A stretch of 64,000 nt of DNA, taken from a bacterium (GTDB taxonomy: Bacteria > Chloroflexota > Dormibacteria > Aeolococcales > Bog-877). The stretch spans positions 36,251 to 100,250 of the forward strand of contig JAJYPP010000003.1 of assembly GCA_021795235.1 (NCBI GenBank), read 5' to 3'. Under the pieces are notes generated by a model. It was not told the origin of the DNA and searched no databases. It was given only the letters and a program-made list of their open reading frames with translations. Positions 1 to 9,451 of this stretch are shown piece by piece (within the stretch, counting starts at the first letter, position 1; each line of letters begins with the position of its first letter). Position numbers and translations under genes: made by a program.

Positions 1-963
1 CGCGAACACCGCCAGCGCCACGACCACCCCCGCGGGGCCCAGCATCAGCCCCACGAACAGGGCAACGACCAGATGGAGGTAACCCACCACCAGCAGGCTG
101 CGGCGCCTGACCTGGGGGTGGCGCAGCGCCAGAGCGCTCCCCAGCACTGAGGCTGCCCCGACAATCACGTACATCAACCCCACCTGGTTGGTGCCCAGGT
201 GGAGGCCGTGGTGGACCAGGGGCACGAAGTACACCGTGATCACCGCTGCGACCAGCGCTCCCAGCCCGGCCTGGATCACGAACAGCCCGATCGTGTTGTC
301 GAGCAGGAGGAGATCAAAGCCACGCCGCAGCGATCTCCAGCCCTGTATGGCGGCGGCGGCACCGGGTCGGATCACAGATGGCTGCGGCCCAACTCGAGCC
401 AGCAGCGCCGCCGAAGCCAGGAAGGTGGCGCCGTCGATGAGGATGAGCATCGAGGGCGTGACAAACAGCAGCAGCAGCGCCCCCAGCGCTGGAGCCACCA
501 GAATTGACGACTCCGACGCGACGGAGAGCAGGCTGCTGCCAGCGGGCACCAGGCGGCTGGGAAGGACCACAGGGACCAGCCGCCGCCTCCCCGGATCGTA
601 GAGGGCGCTGGCGGTTCGGCTGGCCGCCAGCGCCACGACCACCACCCACAGGATGTTGGCATGGGCCCCGACCATGATCAGGGCCGCCAGACCTGCTCGC
701 CACACATCGAGAGCCACCAGCCTTCGGCGCCGATCCCCCCGATCTCCGAGCTGGCCCCCGAAGGGCAGCAACGCCAGCAGGGGGATCGTCTGAAAGGCGA
801 CCACGATGCCGATCCCTGCCTGTCCCCCGATCCGGTAGGCGATTATCAGCAGAGCGGGGAGCGTGAGGAAGTCTCCGTACCAAGACAAGACCCCCGCCAG
901 CCAGAGCGATCTGAACCCAGGGACTCGAAGAGGCGCCCATCGCCTGCTGGCGCGACCCCTCAA
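1..963 (-). CDS. MFS transporter, 3' end outside window
   Basis: The minus-strand frame is open from a TTG at 963 to the window edge (321 codons). It reads as an integral membrane exporter of the major facilitator superfamily: an N-terminal helix with ...GVLSWYGDFLTLPALLI, a loop GGQLGDRGDRRRR matching the MFS motif A between helices 2 and 3, then hydrophobic helices. The TTG start is chosen because an AGGGAGG ribosome site lies just upstream and no in-frame ATG exists there. This family includes macrolide- and drug-exporter types, but the substrate cannot be read from the sequence. The C-terminal portion is missing only because the window ends. Confidence 0.8.
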   Translation of the reverse strand, partial: MRGRASRRWAPLRVPGFRSLWLAGVLSWYGDFLTLPALLIIAYRIGGQAGIGIVVAFQTIPLLALLPFGGQLGDRGDRRRRLVALDVWRAGLAALIMVGAHANILWVVVVALAASRTASALYDPGRRRLVPVVLPSRLVPAGSSLLSVASESSILVAPALGALLLLFVTPSMLILIDGATFLASAALLARVGPQPSVIRPGAAAAIQGWRSLRRGFDLLLLDNTIGLFVIQAGLGALVAAVITVYFVPLVHHGLHLGTNQVGLMYVIVGAASVLGSALALRHPQVRRRSLLVVGYLHLVVALFVGLMLGPAGVVVALAVFA

Positions 964-1224
964 CCCATCCTCCCTGCACAGTTCGACTCATCGGGCGAGC
1001 AGCCGACAGGGGCGAAGTGTACGCCCCAAAGTCCACGCAAATGCCAGCCCCTCCGGTAGCCTGTCCATCGCCTCAGGAACCTGCCGTCAGATGTTACCGA
1101 TTCGTCACTCCGACTTCAAGGGCTCGTCACAACTGACCGTTCCGTGACTATTCTGTTTCTGAAGGGTTCTCATGCCAAACATCGTGGCTAGGGACGTAGC
1201 AGTTCGTCGAAGGAGAGAATACAC
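964..1224. other. Intergenic region upstream of MFS gene
   Basis: About 260 bases lie between the MFS start and a tiny plus-strand reading frame. It is moderately AT-richer than its surroundings and presumably carries the MFS promoter. I see no convincing paired -35/-10 boxes, and no longer open frame in it looks like a protein. Confidence 0.4.
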
Positions 1225-1257
1225 ATGAGCACTTGGGACTTCGCAGAGTGGCCTTGA
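1225..1257 (+). CDS. Possible 10-residue peptide ORF with strong ribosome site
   Basis: The frame ATG...TGA encodes MSTWDFAEWP. It is preceded by AAGGAGAG ending about 7 bases before the ATG, a much better ribosome site than most genes here have. A 12-bp perfect hairpin follows 42 bases after the stop. It could be an expressed micropeptide, a leader peptide or chance. No homolog is known to me. Confidence 0.3.
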   Translation: MSTWDFAEWP

Positions 1258-1295
1258 TCTGACTTGTGGGCGGCTCTAGTAGTCGCTTGCCAGAG

Positions 1296-2726
1296 TCAGA
1301 AAGAGAGCATCTCCTCGGTGGGATGCTCTCTTTGGTTTGCTATCACCTCCAACTCATCGTTGCTGATCTTATCAAAGGCGGCTACGCACAGCGGGTCAAA
1401 CTGGGTGCCCGAGCACCGCCGGACTTCCTCTCGGGCCGCGGCAACGCTCATGCCCTGCCTGTAGGGCCGATCCGAAATCATGGCATCAAAGGCATCTGCG
1501 ATGGTGAACAGCCGAGCACCTAAGGGGATGGCGCTCCCGCTGATCCCATTCGGGTAGCCCTTGCCGTCGTACCGTTCGTGGTGGTTCAGGATTATCTCCC
1601 TAGCCTTCTCCAACTGCTTCACGTCCGCCACCATCATGAAGCCGAGCTCTGGATGGGTGCGCATCACCGCCCACTCCTCCTCCGTCAAGGGCCCGGGCTT
1701 GTGAAGAATGGTGTCTGACACGCCTATCTTGCCTATGTCATGGAGTAGGGCGCCGTGGCACAGCCTAGTCAGCTCTTCTTCGGTGAAATTCAGGTTCCTG
1801 CCCATCAGTAACGAGTAGTCAACGACCCGGCGGCAGTGACCCTCTGTGTCCTTATCGCGAAGGTCGATCGCCTTGGACAGGCTGACCAATGTTGCGTTGA
1901 ACCCGCTCCGCGCTTCTTGGACTCGGGCGTGTTGCTCGCGGATCCACCTGTTGGTAGCTGTCTGCACGATCGCTACAGGGGCCGCTAGGGTAACCAGGGC
2001 CGCGGGTGCGAAGATGCGGTAGCTGGCGGCAAGTACGCCTACGCCAGTGAGCCCATAGCCAATGTAGTAGGCAGACAATGGTGTTGCGCCTCGGACAAAG
2101 CCAATCAGGCTGAATCGCTTTGCCCCTCGCTCGGCTGCTAGAACCAGACCCAGAAGAAAGTAGTTGCTGGCCCACGCAACGAAGCCCCCTGCAGCGCCTG
2201 CCAGTACGAGGAGCCAGACGTCTGCTCCTGCCGCTCTGCGTAGAGCATCGAACACACCGTAGGCAGACCCGCAGACCAAGAACGTCATCGATGCATTGAA
2301 GAGCGTCTTGACCGACACGCCTCGCTTGGTCCATGTGCTGATGAGCACAGACGCCAGAGTCGACGCAACAGCGGCTTGCATCCCCAGCAGGTAGACGGAC
2401 CCGATGGTTGCATATGCCCTAGCGCTGAAGTTGATTTTCAGATTCCCGAATTGGAAGGGCACAGCGCCACTTGACTCCAACAGGCCGACAAGTACAACCA
2501 GCAAACCTAGTGTGGCCCACTGGAATGGCGGCCTGACCCATAAGGATGCGACAAGGACAGCGCAACCCGATACGGTCCCGACGACGAGATACACGCCAAG
2601 GGGCTCCCGGGGACTGGCTGGCCCTCTAGCGACCTGTACCCGCCGTCGCGGGGACCCTACCGACGAATCAGCACATCTGGGCTGGCGTGTATCCTGCCGT
2701 CGCGCCACTCTAGGAGGAGAACTCAT
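1296..2726 (-). CDS. Membrane-anchored HD-GYP domain phosphodiesterase
   Basis: The protein has about 476 residues. The N-terminal half holds several hydrophobic segments forming a multi-pass membrane sensor module. The C-terminal 200 residues are an HD-GYP domain with LLHDIGKIG (metal-binding His-Asp pair) and HHERYDGKGYP, the complete signature of cyclic-di-GMP phosphodiesterases that hydrolyse c-di-GMP to pGpG or GMP. The start is placed at the ATG at 2726 because GGAG lies 6 bases upstream; a GTG at 2738 is an alternative. It is monocistronic. The signal it senses is unknown, and no diguanylate cyclase is visible in this window. A nucleotide-independent sensor role is less likely because all catalytic motifs are intact. 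Confidence 0.88.
   Translation of the reverse strand: MSSPPRVARRQDTRQPRCADSSVGSPRRRVQVARGPASPREPLGVYLVVGTVSGCAVLVASLWVRPPFQWATLGLLVVLVGLLESSGAVPFQFGNLKINFSARAYATIGSVYLLGMQAAVASTLASVLISTWTKRGVSVKTLFNASMTFLVCGSAYGVFDALRRAAGADVWLLVLAGAAGGFVAWASNYFLLGLVLAAERGAKRFSLIGFVRGATPLSAYYIGYGLTGVGVLAASYRIFAPAALVTLAAPVAIVQTATNRWIREQHARVQEARSGFNATLVSLSKAIDLRDKDTEGHCRRVVDYSLLMGRNLNFTEEELTRLCHGALLHDIGKIGVSDTILHKPGPLTEEEWAVMRTHPELGFMMVADVKQLEKAREIILNHHERYDGKGYPNGISGSAIPLGARLFTIADAFDAMISDRPYRQGMSVAAAREEVRRCSGTQFDPLCVAAFDKISNDELEVIANQREHPTEEMLSF
1300..1333. terminator. 12-bp hairpin at 3' end of HD-GYP gene
   Basis: AAAGAGAGCATC (1300-1311) and its exact complement GATGCTCTCTTT (1322-1333) form a 12-bp stem with a 10-base loop. 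It overlaps the last codons of the HD-GYP gene on the minus strand and lies just downstream of the small plus-strand frame. No long T tract follows on either strand, so it may be a weak or bidirectional terminator. Confidence 0.45.
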
Positions 2727-2983
2727 CAGCCTCTCCACAAGACCCGACGCTCGCGCCCACAGATCTGCGGCTTCTCATCTGCCCTGTTAGGAAGGCCAAT
2801 GTCTCCTTCTCCATCTCATATCCCGCCCGCTGGCCCTAGCTGTTCCAGATCCTCCCTCCAGCGGACGCCCCGAAGTCTAGCCGCCGGTGGCATGCCACGT
2901 GCCCACTGGGAACGTTTTGCGGCACGCCTGTCACCAATTCGCCACAGAGACCTGGTGCCGACGACCTGTCGGAACGGGACGAC

Positions 2984-4525
2984 CTACTTCGCGTAGTCGA
3001 CCGAGCGGGTCTCACGAACCACGGTCACCTTGATGGTTCCCGGGTAGCTCATCTCGCTCTCGATGCGCCTGGCGACATCTCGGGCCAGCACCACCGCGTG
3101 ATCGTCCGTGATTCGCTCCGGGCGCACCAGGATTCGGATCTCCCGGCCGGCCTGGATTGCGAATGACCGTTCCACGCCGTCAAAGCCATTGGCGATCTCC
3201 TCCAGCTTCTCAAGGCGCTTTATGTAGCTGGCCAGGGTCTCGCGACGGGCCCCCGGCCGCGAGGCCGAGATCGCGTCCGCGCTGAGGACGATGAAGGCCA
3301 GGACTGTGCTGGGCTCGACGTCGTAGTGGTGGCACTGGACCGCATCGACGACATCGGGATGGCGGCCCAACCGCTTCAGGATCTCGCCACCGATGATGGC
3401 ATGGGAGCCCTCCACCTCGTGGTCCACCGCCTTGCCGATGTCGTGGAACATTCCGGCTTCCTTGGCCAGATGCTCCTCTGCTCCAATCTCAGCGGCGATC
3501 ATCCCGGACAGGTACGCGACTTCCTTGACGTGGGCCAGGACGTTCTGGCCGTAGCTGTAGCGGTAGCGCAGAGTGCCCACCAGCTTGATCAGCTCGGGAT
3601 GCATCCCCTGCAGCCCCAACTCGAACAGCGCCTTCTCTCCCTCCTCGGCGATCTTGGTGGCCACCTCCTCCCGGGATCTGCTGACCACCTCTTCGATCCT
3701 CGTTGGATGGATACGGCCGTCGCTGAGCAACTTGGTCAAGGTGACCCTGGCCACCTCGCGGCGGACCGGGTCGAAGCCGCTGAGGACCACCGTCTCCGGG
3801 GTATCGTCGATGATCAGGTCAACGCCCAGGGCACTCTCCAGGGCCCTGATGTTGCGGCCCTCTCGGCCGATGATCCGCCCCTTGATCTCGTCGTTAGGAA
3901 GTGGCACCACCGACACCGACGTCTCTCCGGTCTGGTCAGCCGCGTGGCGTTGGATCGTGGTGACCAGGACCTCCCGGGCTCGGTCCTCGGCCTCGGCCTT
4001 GGCGTCCCCGACCGCATGCCGGATCAGCTCCGCCTTCTCCGCCACCAACTCCCGGTCCAGGGTGCCGAGTATCTCCTGGCGGGCCTGGTCGCGGCTGAGC
4101 TCCGCGACCCGCTGAAGCTCGAGCCCGACGCTGGCCTGGAGCGCTGCCACTTGGGCACGCTCCTCCTCGACCGCTCGCAGCGTCGCCCCCACCGTCTCAC
4201 TGCGCTGGAGCAGGTCCTGCTGCTGACGGTCGAGCTGCTCCTCCCGTTGGAGGATGCGCTGCTCCTGCCTGGCGATCTCAGAGCGGCGCTCCCGGAGCTC
4301 ATCCTCTAGCTCGGTCCTGACTCGCAGCGCCTCCGCCTTGGCCTCAAGGCCGATCGCCCGACGCTCCCCCTCAATCTGGACTCGCTGGGCCCTAAGGTCC
4401 TCGAGCTCCTTGGCATTGCGCAGTCCGTTCTGCTTAGACGCCCGCAGCCCATACACGATGGCCCCCGCGGCGACTATTGCCAAGACGACGACCAGCGCCA
4501 CCAATGCGGCGGTCATTGTGCTCAC
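2984..4525 (-). CDS. rny: Ribonuclease Y
   Basis: At 513 residues this is close to the family length of about 520. Residues 5-27 are a single N-terminal membrane anchor. About 30-190 is a long charged coiled coil. A KH RNA-binding domain follows with GRIIGREGRN at 216-225, then an HD domain with MFHDIGKA (His361-Asp362). It is an endoribonuclease that starts mRNA decay at the inner membrane. It lies downstream of recA, a common arrangement in Gram-positive lineages. With pnp and rnj a few kb away, the main RNA-decay enzymes of this bacterium are clustered. Confidence 0.97.
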   Translation of the reverse strand: MSTMTAALVALVVVLAIVAAGAIVYGLRASKQNGLRNAKELEDLRAQRVQIEGERRAIGLEAKAEALRVRTELEDELRERRSEIARQEQRILQREEQLDRQQQDLLQRSETVGATLRAVEEERAQVAALQASVGLELQRVAELSRDQARQEILGTLDRELVAEKAELIRHAVGDAKAEAEDRAREVLVTTIQRHAADQTGETSVSVVPLPNDEIKGRIIGREGRNIRALESALGVDLIIDDTPETVVLSGFDPVRREVARVTLTKLLSDGRIHPTRIEEVVSRSREEVATKIAEEGEKALFELGLQGMHPELIKLVGTLRYRYSYGQNVLAHVKEVAYLSGMIAAEIGAEEHLAKEAGMFHDIGKAVDHEVEGSHAIIGGEILKRLGRHPDVVDAVQCHHYDVEPSTVLAFIVLSADAISASRPGARRETLASYIKRLEKLEEIANGFDGVERSFAIQAGREIRILVRPERITDDHAVVLARDVARRIESEMSYPGTIKVTVVRETRSVDYAK

Positions 4526-4572
4526 CTCGCAGTTCCGGGCAGCAGGCTAGGCACCAGCCCGTCCCGGTGAAA

Positions 4573-4591
4573 CCCTCCCAAACTCGGAGGG
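4573..4591 (-). terminator. Weak hairpin between recA and rny
   Basis: Read on the minus strand, CCCTCC and GGAGGG form a 6-bp stem with a 7-base loop, followed by TTTC. It lies in the 155-base gap after recA and could partly end the recA transcript before rny. It is short, so this is tentative. Confidence 0.35.
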
Positions 4592-4680
4592 AAGAAGAAA
4601 TTCAACTAGAACCTGTGGCATTCTACCGCTTGGGCACCGGCCCATAGGGGAAGGACGCGGTCCAGTTGGTCCGCCCGCGG

Positions 4681-5796
4681 TCAGGAGATGAGCGCTGCCG
4701 CCGCCGGCTCCTCACCCTCGGGGAGGTCGGCCACAGGATCGCCGAGGACGGCCTGCCGCACCTTTTGGGCTATCTCCTGGGTGAGCTCTGAGTTCCCTCG
4801 CAACAGATCCCGAACATTCTCCCGCCCTTGGCCAAGCCGGGTCTCCCCGTAGCTGAACCAGGCCCCGCTCTTCTCCACGACCCCCGCCTCCAGGGCTGCG
4901 TCGAGAACACTCCCTTCGTAGGAGATCCCCTCGTTGTAGAGAAGGTCCAGCTCGGCGGTCCGGAAGGGAGCGGCCACCTTGTTCTTCACGACCCTGACCT
5001 TGACCCGGCTCCCGATCACATCCATGCCCTGCTTCAGGGACTCGATCCGACGGATGTCGATCCGCACCGAGGCATAGAACTTGAGGGCGCGACCGCCGCT
5101 GGTCACCTCGGGGTTGCCGAACATGACGCCCACCTTCTCCCGAAGCTGGTTTATGAAGATGACCGAACAGTTGGACCTGCTGATGGCCCCGGTCAGCTTG
5201 CGCATCGCCTGCGACATCAGTCGGGCCTGCAGGCCCACGTGGGTGTCCCCCATCTCCCCGTCGATCTCGGCCTTGGGAACCAGGGCTGCCACCGAGTCGA
5301 TCACCACCACGTCCACGGCCTGGCTCCGCACCAGGGCTTCCACGATCTCCAGGGCCTGCTCGCCAGTGTCCGGCTGGGAGATGAGCAGGTCAGCCGTGTT
5401 GACCCCGATCTTGGCCGCGTAGGCCGGGTCCAGGGCATGCTCCGCGTCGATGAAGGCGGCCACCCCGCCCGCGCGCTGGGCCTCCGCCACCACGTGCAGG
5501 CTGAGACTGGTCTTGCCCGATGACTCCGGCCCGAAGATCTCCACGATGCGTCCTTTGGGGATCCCCCCAACCCCGAGGGCCAGGTCCAGGGTCAGAGCAC
5601 CAGTCGAGATCACCTCGATTCCCCTCAGGCTGCTGGCGTCCCCCAGCCGCATGATGGCGCCCTTCCCATAGCTGCGTTCGATCTGTCCCAGAGCGGCTGC
5701 CAGAGCCCGCTCCCGCTCGCTGTTCACCCGGGCCAACTCCTTGGAATCACGCTTCTCAGTGCCGTTCAAGCGCCCTGAGATCTCGAGTGTAACGCT
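4681..5796 (-). CDS. recA: Recombinase A
   Basis: The 371-residue protein is the DNA strand-exchange ATPase of homologous recombination and the co-protease that activates LexA self-cleavage. Walker A GPESSGKT lies at residues 90-97. Typical RecA blocks such as [25 protein letters not shown] and [16 protein letters not shown] are present. The N-terminus is about 24 residues longer than in E. coli. The ATG at 5796 is chosen because GAGGAGG lies 8 bases upstream; an ATG at 5838 would have no such site. A probable LexA box and a -10 element lie upstream, suggesting SOS control. Confidence 0.98.
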   Translation of the reverse strand, partial: SVTLEISGRLNGTEKRDSKELARVNSERERALAAALGQIERSYGKGAIMRLGDASSLRGIEVISTGALTLDLALGVGGIPKGRIVEIFGPESSGKTSLSLHVVAEAQRAGGVAAFIDAEHALDPAYAAKIGVNTADLLISQPDTGEQALEIVEALVRSQAVDVVVIDSVAALVPKAEIDGEMGDTHVGLQARLMSQAMRKLTGAISRSNCSVIFINQLREKVGVMFGNPEVTSGGRALKFYASVRIDIRRIESLKQGMDVIGSRVKVRVVKNKVAAPFRTAELDLLYNEGISYEGSVLDAALEAGVVEKSGAWFSYGETRLGQGRENVRDLLRGNSELTQEIAQKVRQAVLGDPVADLPEGEEPAAAALIS

Positions 5797-5871
5797 CATC
5801 TGGGTGGCCTCCTCGTGGTTGTCGGGATTCGTGATCAAGGCGACCTGGCTGTGGCCCTGGGGCTGCTGACG

Positions 5872-5883
5872 GAACGCGTGTTC
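5872..5883 (-). promoter_or_regulatory. Probable LexA (Cheo/SOS) box of recA
   Basis: GAACGCGTGTTC is a perfect match to the GAAC-N4-GTTC consensus bound by LexA in Bacillus and actinobacteria. It sits 75 bases upstream of the recA start and directly beside a TACAAT -10 element, so a bound repressor would block the promoter. Confidence 0.75.
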
Positions 5884-5886
5884 GTG

Positions 5887-5892
5887 ATTGTA
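5887..5892 (-). promoter_or_regulatory. recA -10 promoter element
   Basis: TACAAT on the minus strand is one substitution from the sigma-70 consensus. It lies just upstream of the GAAC-N4-GTTC box. No strong -35 hexamer is visible at the usual 16-18 base spacing. Confidence 0.55.
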
Positions 5893-5943
5893 GCAGCACC
5901 GGGCCGCACGGCGCAGCCCCTGGTCTCAAGAGTTGATGTCCGC

Positions 5944-6453
5944 TCAGAGCGCCAACTCCTGCTCCAACAGACCCAGGGCCAGTTCCACGGCCGCTGAGCG
6001 ATTTGCCTCGCGGCCCAGGTCGTCGTCCCGCATTTCCAGTCGGGTGCCCCGACCCGACGCCACGGCCACGAAGATGAGCCCGGCCGGCTTGGTCTCGGAG
6101 GATCCCGGGCCCGCGACCCCGGTTATCCCCACCCCGATCCCCGCCCCCATCAGCTCCCTGACCCCGGCCGCCATGGCGGCCGCGACCTGGGGGCTCACCG
6201 CACCCCAGCGGGTGAGCGTGGCGGCTGGGACCCCCAGGAGATTGTGCTTGCTCGAGTTGGCGTACGCGACCACCCCACCCAGGTAGACCGAGGAACTCCC
6301 CGGGACCGCCGTCAGGATCGCACCGAGCAGGCCACCGGTGCAGGACTCCGCGGTGGCGATGGTGGTCCTGGGCGGCCCCATGGCTCGGACCAAGACACGG
6401 CCTGCGCCTGGGAAGGACCCCTCCAGATCTCCTGCCTGGGCAGACCAGGTCAC
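5944..6453 (-). CDS. CinA C-terminal domain protein (NMN amidase type)
   Basis: The protein has 169 residues, corresponding to only the C-terminal domain of CinA (PncC), without the N-terminal molybdopterin-binding-like domain. [10 protein letters not shown] and [10 protein letters not shown]...LLGV are characteristic, as is [18 protein letters not shown] near the end. Stand-alone PncC enzymes deamidate nicotinamide mononucleotide in pyridine nucleotide salvage. The link to competence is by name and neighbourhood: cinA precedes recA in many Gram-positive bacteria, as here. The start is a GTG at 6453 with GAGGAG rather far upstream, so the exact start is uncertain. Confidence 0.9.
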   Translation of the reverse strand: MTWSAQAGDLEGSFPGAGRVLVRAMGPPRTTIATAESCTGGLLGAILTAVPGSSSVYLGGVVAYANSSKHNLLGVPAATLTRWGAVSPQVAAAMAAGVRELMGAGIGVGITGVAGPGSSETKPAGLIFVAVASGRGTRLEMRDDDLGREANRSAAVELALGLLEQELAL

Positions 6454-6508
6454 GCCCGCTCTGCGGCTCCTCTAACCAACCGCCCGCGGCTGCTCCGGGG
6501 GCCGGTCG

Positions 6509-7003
6509 TCAACGGTAGTTGGTGAACTGGAGCGGCACCGGCAGTTCCAGCTGGCGAAGGTCCTGGATCACGGCTTGAAGGTTGTCCTTGTCCTTGCTGA
6601 CCACCCGTAGCTCGTCTCCTTGGATCCGGACCTGCACTTTGGGGTGGCCCGCCTTGATCCGTTTGCTGAGATCACGGGCAGTGTCCTCGTCTATCCCCTT
6701 CTGGATCTTGAGAGCCTGGCGCACGTTGCCCTTGGCGGCGGGCTCGGGCTTGCCCGGCAGCAGAATCTTCAGCGAGAGGTTGCGCCGGATCAGCTTGCTC
6801 TTGAGCACGTCGAGCATGGCGTCGGCCCTCCCGTCTGAGGCCGCCAGCAGAACTATCTCCTTCTCCTGCAGCTCGATCTCCGCAGTCACGTCCTTGAAGT
6901 CGTAACGGGTCGCGATCTCGCGCCGGGCCTGCTCCACAGCGTTGACCAGCTCCTGCCGGTCGAAGTCGGACACCACGTCGAAGGAGTGTTCAGTACTTGC
7001 CAT
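6509..7003 (-). CDS. yajQ: YajQ family (UPF0234) nucleotide-binding protein
   Basis: At 164 residues it matches the usual YajQ length. It begins with ...SFDVVSDFDRQELVNAVEQA and ends in a PVPLQFTNYR-type tail, both family signatures. The family has two RNP-like domains and binds nucleic acid or cyclic di-GMP in some bacteria. The physiological role here is not evident. It lies between ftsK and cinA, co-directional, in the recA-proximal cluster. Confidence 0.93.
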   Translation of the reverse strand: MASTEHSFDVVSDFDRQELVNAVEQARREIATRYDFKDVTAEIELQEKEIVLLAASDGRADAMLDVLKSKLIRRNLSLKILLPGKPEPAAKGNVRQALKIQKGIDEDTARDLSKRIKAGHPKVQVRIQGDELRVVSKDKDNLQAVIQDLRQLELPVPLQFTNYR

Positions 7004-7020
7004 GCTGAAAGCGTAGCCGC

Positions 7021-9345
7021 CTACTCCTCATCGTCGCTGGAGTCAAGCATGTGCTCCAGCTCCGCCAGGTTCATCAGGACATCCCGTGACTTGCTGCCCT
7101 CGTAGGGTCCGACCACCCGCGCATCCGCCAGCTGGTCCACCAGGCGGGCCGCCCTGGTGTAGCCGACATTGAGTTTGCGCTGCAGCAGCGAGGCCGCCGC
7201 CCTGCCCTCACCGATCACGATCCTTCCCGCCCTCTCGAAAAGGGGGTCGCGGCGGATCGCCCCGTCGGCCGGGTTCGGGCTGAGAGCCGCCGCCTGCAGG
7301 ATCTCCTCCTGATAGGTCGGCCTGCCCTGGGCCTTCCACCAGCCGATCAGCTGGTCCAGCTCCCGATCGGATACGTAGGCACCCTGCAGCCGGGTCGCCT
7401 TGCCGGCGTCGATGGGCAGGTAGAGCATGTCGCCTCGGCCGAGCAGCTTCTCCGCACCCATCTCGTCGAGGATCACCCGGGAGTCCACGCCGCTGCTGAC
7501 CGCGAAGGCGACCCGGGAGGGGATGTTGGCCTTGATCAGCCCGGTGATGATGTCGGCCGACGGACGCTGGGTGGCAACTATCAGATGGATCCCCACCGCG
7601 CGGGCCAGCTGGGCGATCCGGCAGATGAGATCCTCGATCTCGCTGGCGGCGACCATCATCAGGTCCGCGAGCTCGTCGATCACGATCACGATCTTGGGCA
7701 GGGTTCGCAGTCCCAATTGCGGGGCGCGCTCGTTGAACACGGTGATGTTGCGGGCGCCATGGCCCGCGAAGAGCTTGTAACGCTGCTCCATCTCCACCAC
7801 CGCCCAGCGCAGGGCGGCCACCGCCGAATCTGGTTCCACCACTACCGGAACCAGGAGGTGCGGCAGCCCGGCGAAGCCGCTGAGCTCAACCCGCTTGGGG
7901 TCCACCAGGATGAGCCGAAGGTCTCGCGGGGTCGACTGCAGCAGCAGCCCCGCCAGGACGGCGTTGATGCAGACGCTCTTACCGGATCCGGTCGCTCCCG
8001 CGATCAGCAGATGGGGCATGGCCGCCAGATCCCCCAGCACCGGGTGGCCGCTGACATCCGCGCCCAGGGCGACCGCGAGCCTGCTCTTGAACTCGCTGAA
8101 GGACGGCGCCTCGACGATCTCCTTGAGAGTCACCAGCTGGGCCGCCTTGTTGGGCACCTCGATGCCGATGGCGGACTTGCCCGGGATTGGGGCCTGGACC
8201 CGAATCGGGGCAGCCAACGCCAAAGACAGGTCGGTCTGGTACGCCAGCACTCTGCGCACCGGCACCCCTGCTCCCGGCTGCAGCTCGTACTGGGTCACGG
8301 TCGGTCCGGCGTTCACCCCCATCACCTTGGACTCCACCCCGAAGTTGTTGAGGGTCGCCTCTATGGTCCGGATCCGGGTGCGGATCTCGTTCTGCAGTCG
8401 CTCTCGCTTGCCGTGGGCCGAGTCCAGCAGGTCGAGGCTCGGAAGCACCCAGTTGGGCTCAGGCTCCTCGCCGTCCTCCTCCGGCACCTCCGGTTCGGCA
8501 CCTCCGAGCATGGGGACCGGGAGCGGCGAAACCGCCCCCGGCACGTCCACGTCGGGACGGGAGGCCTCCGGCTCGGCGACTGGTTCGTCAGCGTCCTCGA
8601 TGCCGTCGAAGATCCGCTGGAATGGCTCAGGCGGGGAGATGGGCGCGTCCGCAGAGGTCCCGATGCCAGAGCTTGGCGAGATGGCGATCGGGTCCGGCTC
8701 CGGCAACGGCAGGGGAATGAACGCGCGCTGAGTTGGCTCCCGGCTCACCGACCGCGGCGTGAAGAGGGCGGCCGCAGCCGCTCCCAGGGTCTCCCCGACT
8801 ATCGACGCCGAACGTGACAGCGAGACGCCCAACCCTATCACCAGGCCCGCCACCCCGATCGCGCCCAGGGCCACCAGGGCGGCCGCCGGGCCCACCAGAG
8901 CCGCGAAGCGCAGCCCGATCTCACGGCCGACGAATCCCCCAGCGGGGGCGCTGGCCACCGCGGCCATCGAGATCGCCGCCGTGGCCGAGACCGCTATCGC
9001 CACCAGGACCTGCCCCAGGCTGCGCTCGGCCGCCGGAGCGGCCAGCAACGCGACCCCGCCAGCGACCAGCGCCAGGCCCAGGATCCAGCCGCCGATTCCG
9101 ACTGCCTTCGACATGCCGGCGGCGAACTCCCGGGCCACGGGGGCATGCGGGAAGCCCAGCAGGATGATGGCTATGACCCCCAGGGCGAGCGCACTCAGCC
9201 CACCCAACTCGCGACGTTGCTGGGTGCTGAGCGAGATGGCCGGCCGCTGCCGGCGGCTGACCGGCTTGGCCCTGGGCCTGGGCCTGGTGGTACGCCGCCT
9301 CGGGGACGGCGGTCTCGGGGCCGGGCGCCTTCTGGTGGTCGCCAT
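7021..9345 (-). CDS. ftsK: FtsK/SpoIIIE family DNA translocase
   Basis: About 774 residues. A very basic N-terminus precedes about four hydrophobic segments (residues 45-195), a proline/acidic linker (200-300), then the motor domain. Walker A GATGSGKS is at about 450-457, the Walker B region is KIVIVIDELADLMMVA, and a C-terminal gamma winged-helix domain reads LLQRKLNVGYTRAARLVDQL. It pumps chromosomal DNA through the closing septum during division. The ATG at 9345 is preferred, with GAGG 9 bases upstream; a GTG at 9360 also fits. It is followed closely by yajQ. Confidence 0.95.
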   Translation of the reverse strand: MATTRRRPAPRPPSPRRRTTRPRPRAKPVSRRQRPAISLSTQQRRELGGLSALALGVIAIILLGFPHAPVAREFAAGMSKAVGIGGWILGLALVAGGVALLAAPAAERSLGQVLVAIAVSATAAISMAAVASAPAGGFVGREIGLRFAALVGPAAALVALGAIGVAGLVIGLGVSLSRSASIVGETLGAAAAALFTPRSVSREPTQRAFIPLPLPEPDPIAISPSSGIGTSADAPISPPEPFQRIFDGIEDADEPVAEPEASRPDVDVPGAVSPLPVPMLGGAEPEVPEEDGEEPEPNWVLPSLDLLDSAHGKRERLQNEIRTRIRTIEATLNNFGVESKVMGVNAGPTVTQYELQPGAGVPVRRVLAYQTDLSLALAAPIRVQAPIPGKSAIGIEVPNKAAQLVTLKEIVEAPSFSEFKSRLAVALGADVSGHPVLGDLAAMPHLLIAGATGSGKSVCINAVLAGLLLQSTPRDLRLILVDPKRVELSGFAGLPHLLVPVVVEPDSAVAALRWAVVEMEQRYKLFAGHGARNITVFNERAPQLGLRTLPKIVIVIDELADLMMVAASEIEDLICRIAQLARAVGIHLIVATQRPSADIITGLIKANIPSRVAFAVSSGVDSRVILDEMGAEKLLGRGDMLYLPIDAGKATRLQGAYVSDRELDQLIGWWKAQGRPTYQEEILQAAALSPNPADGAIRRDPLFERAGRIVIGEGRAAASLLQRKLNVGYTRAARLVDQLADARVVGPYEGSKSRDVLMNLAELEHMLDSSDDEE

Positions 9346-9451
9346 CGCATACTGCCTCACTGCGGGGTGGCGTGGTTGAGCCGGGGAGCGGAGTTGCCAC
9401 CCGCTGCGCGCAGTCTAGCAGCGAATTCGCACATCTGCTCGGCCGCTGGTT

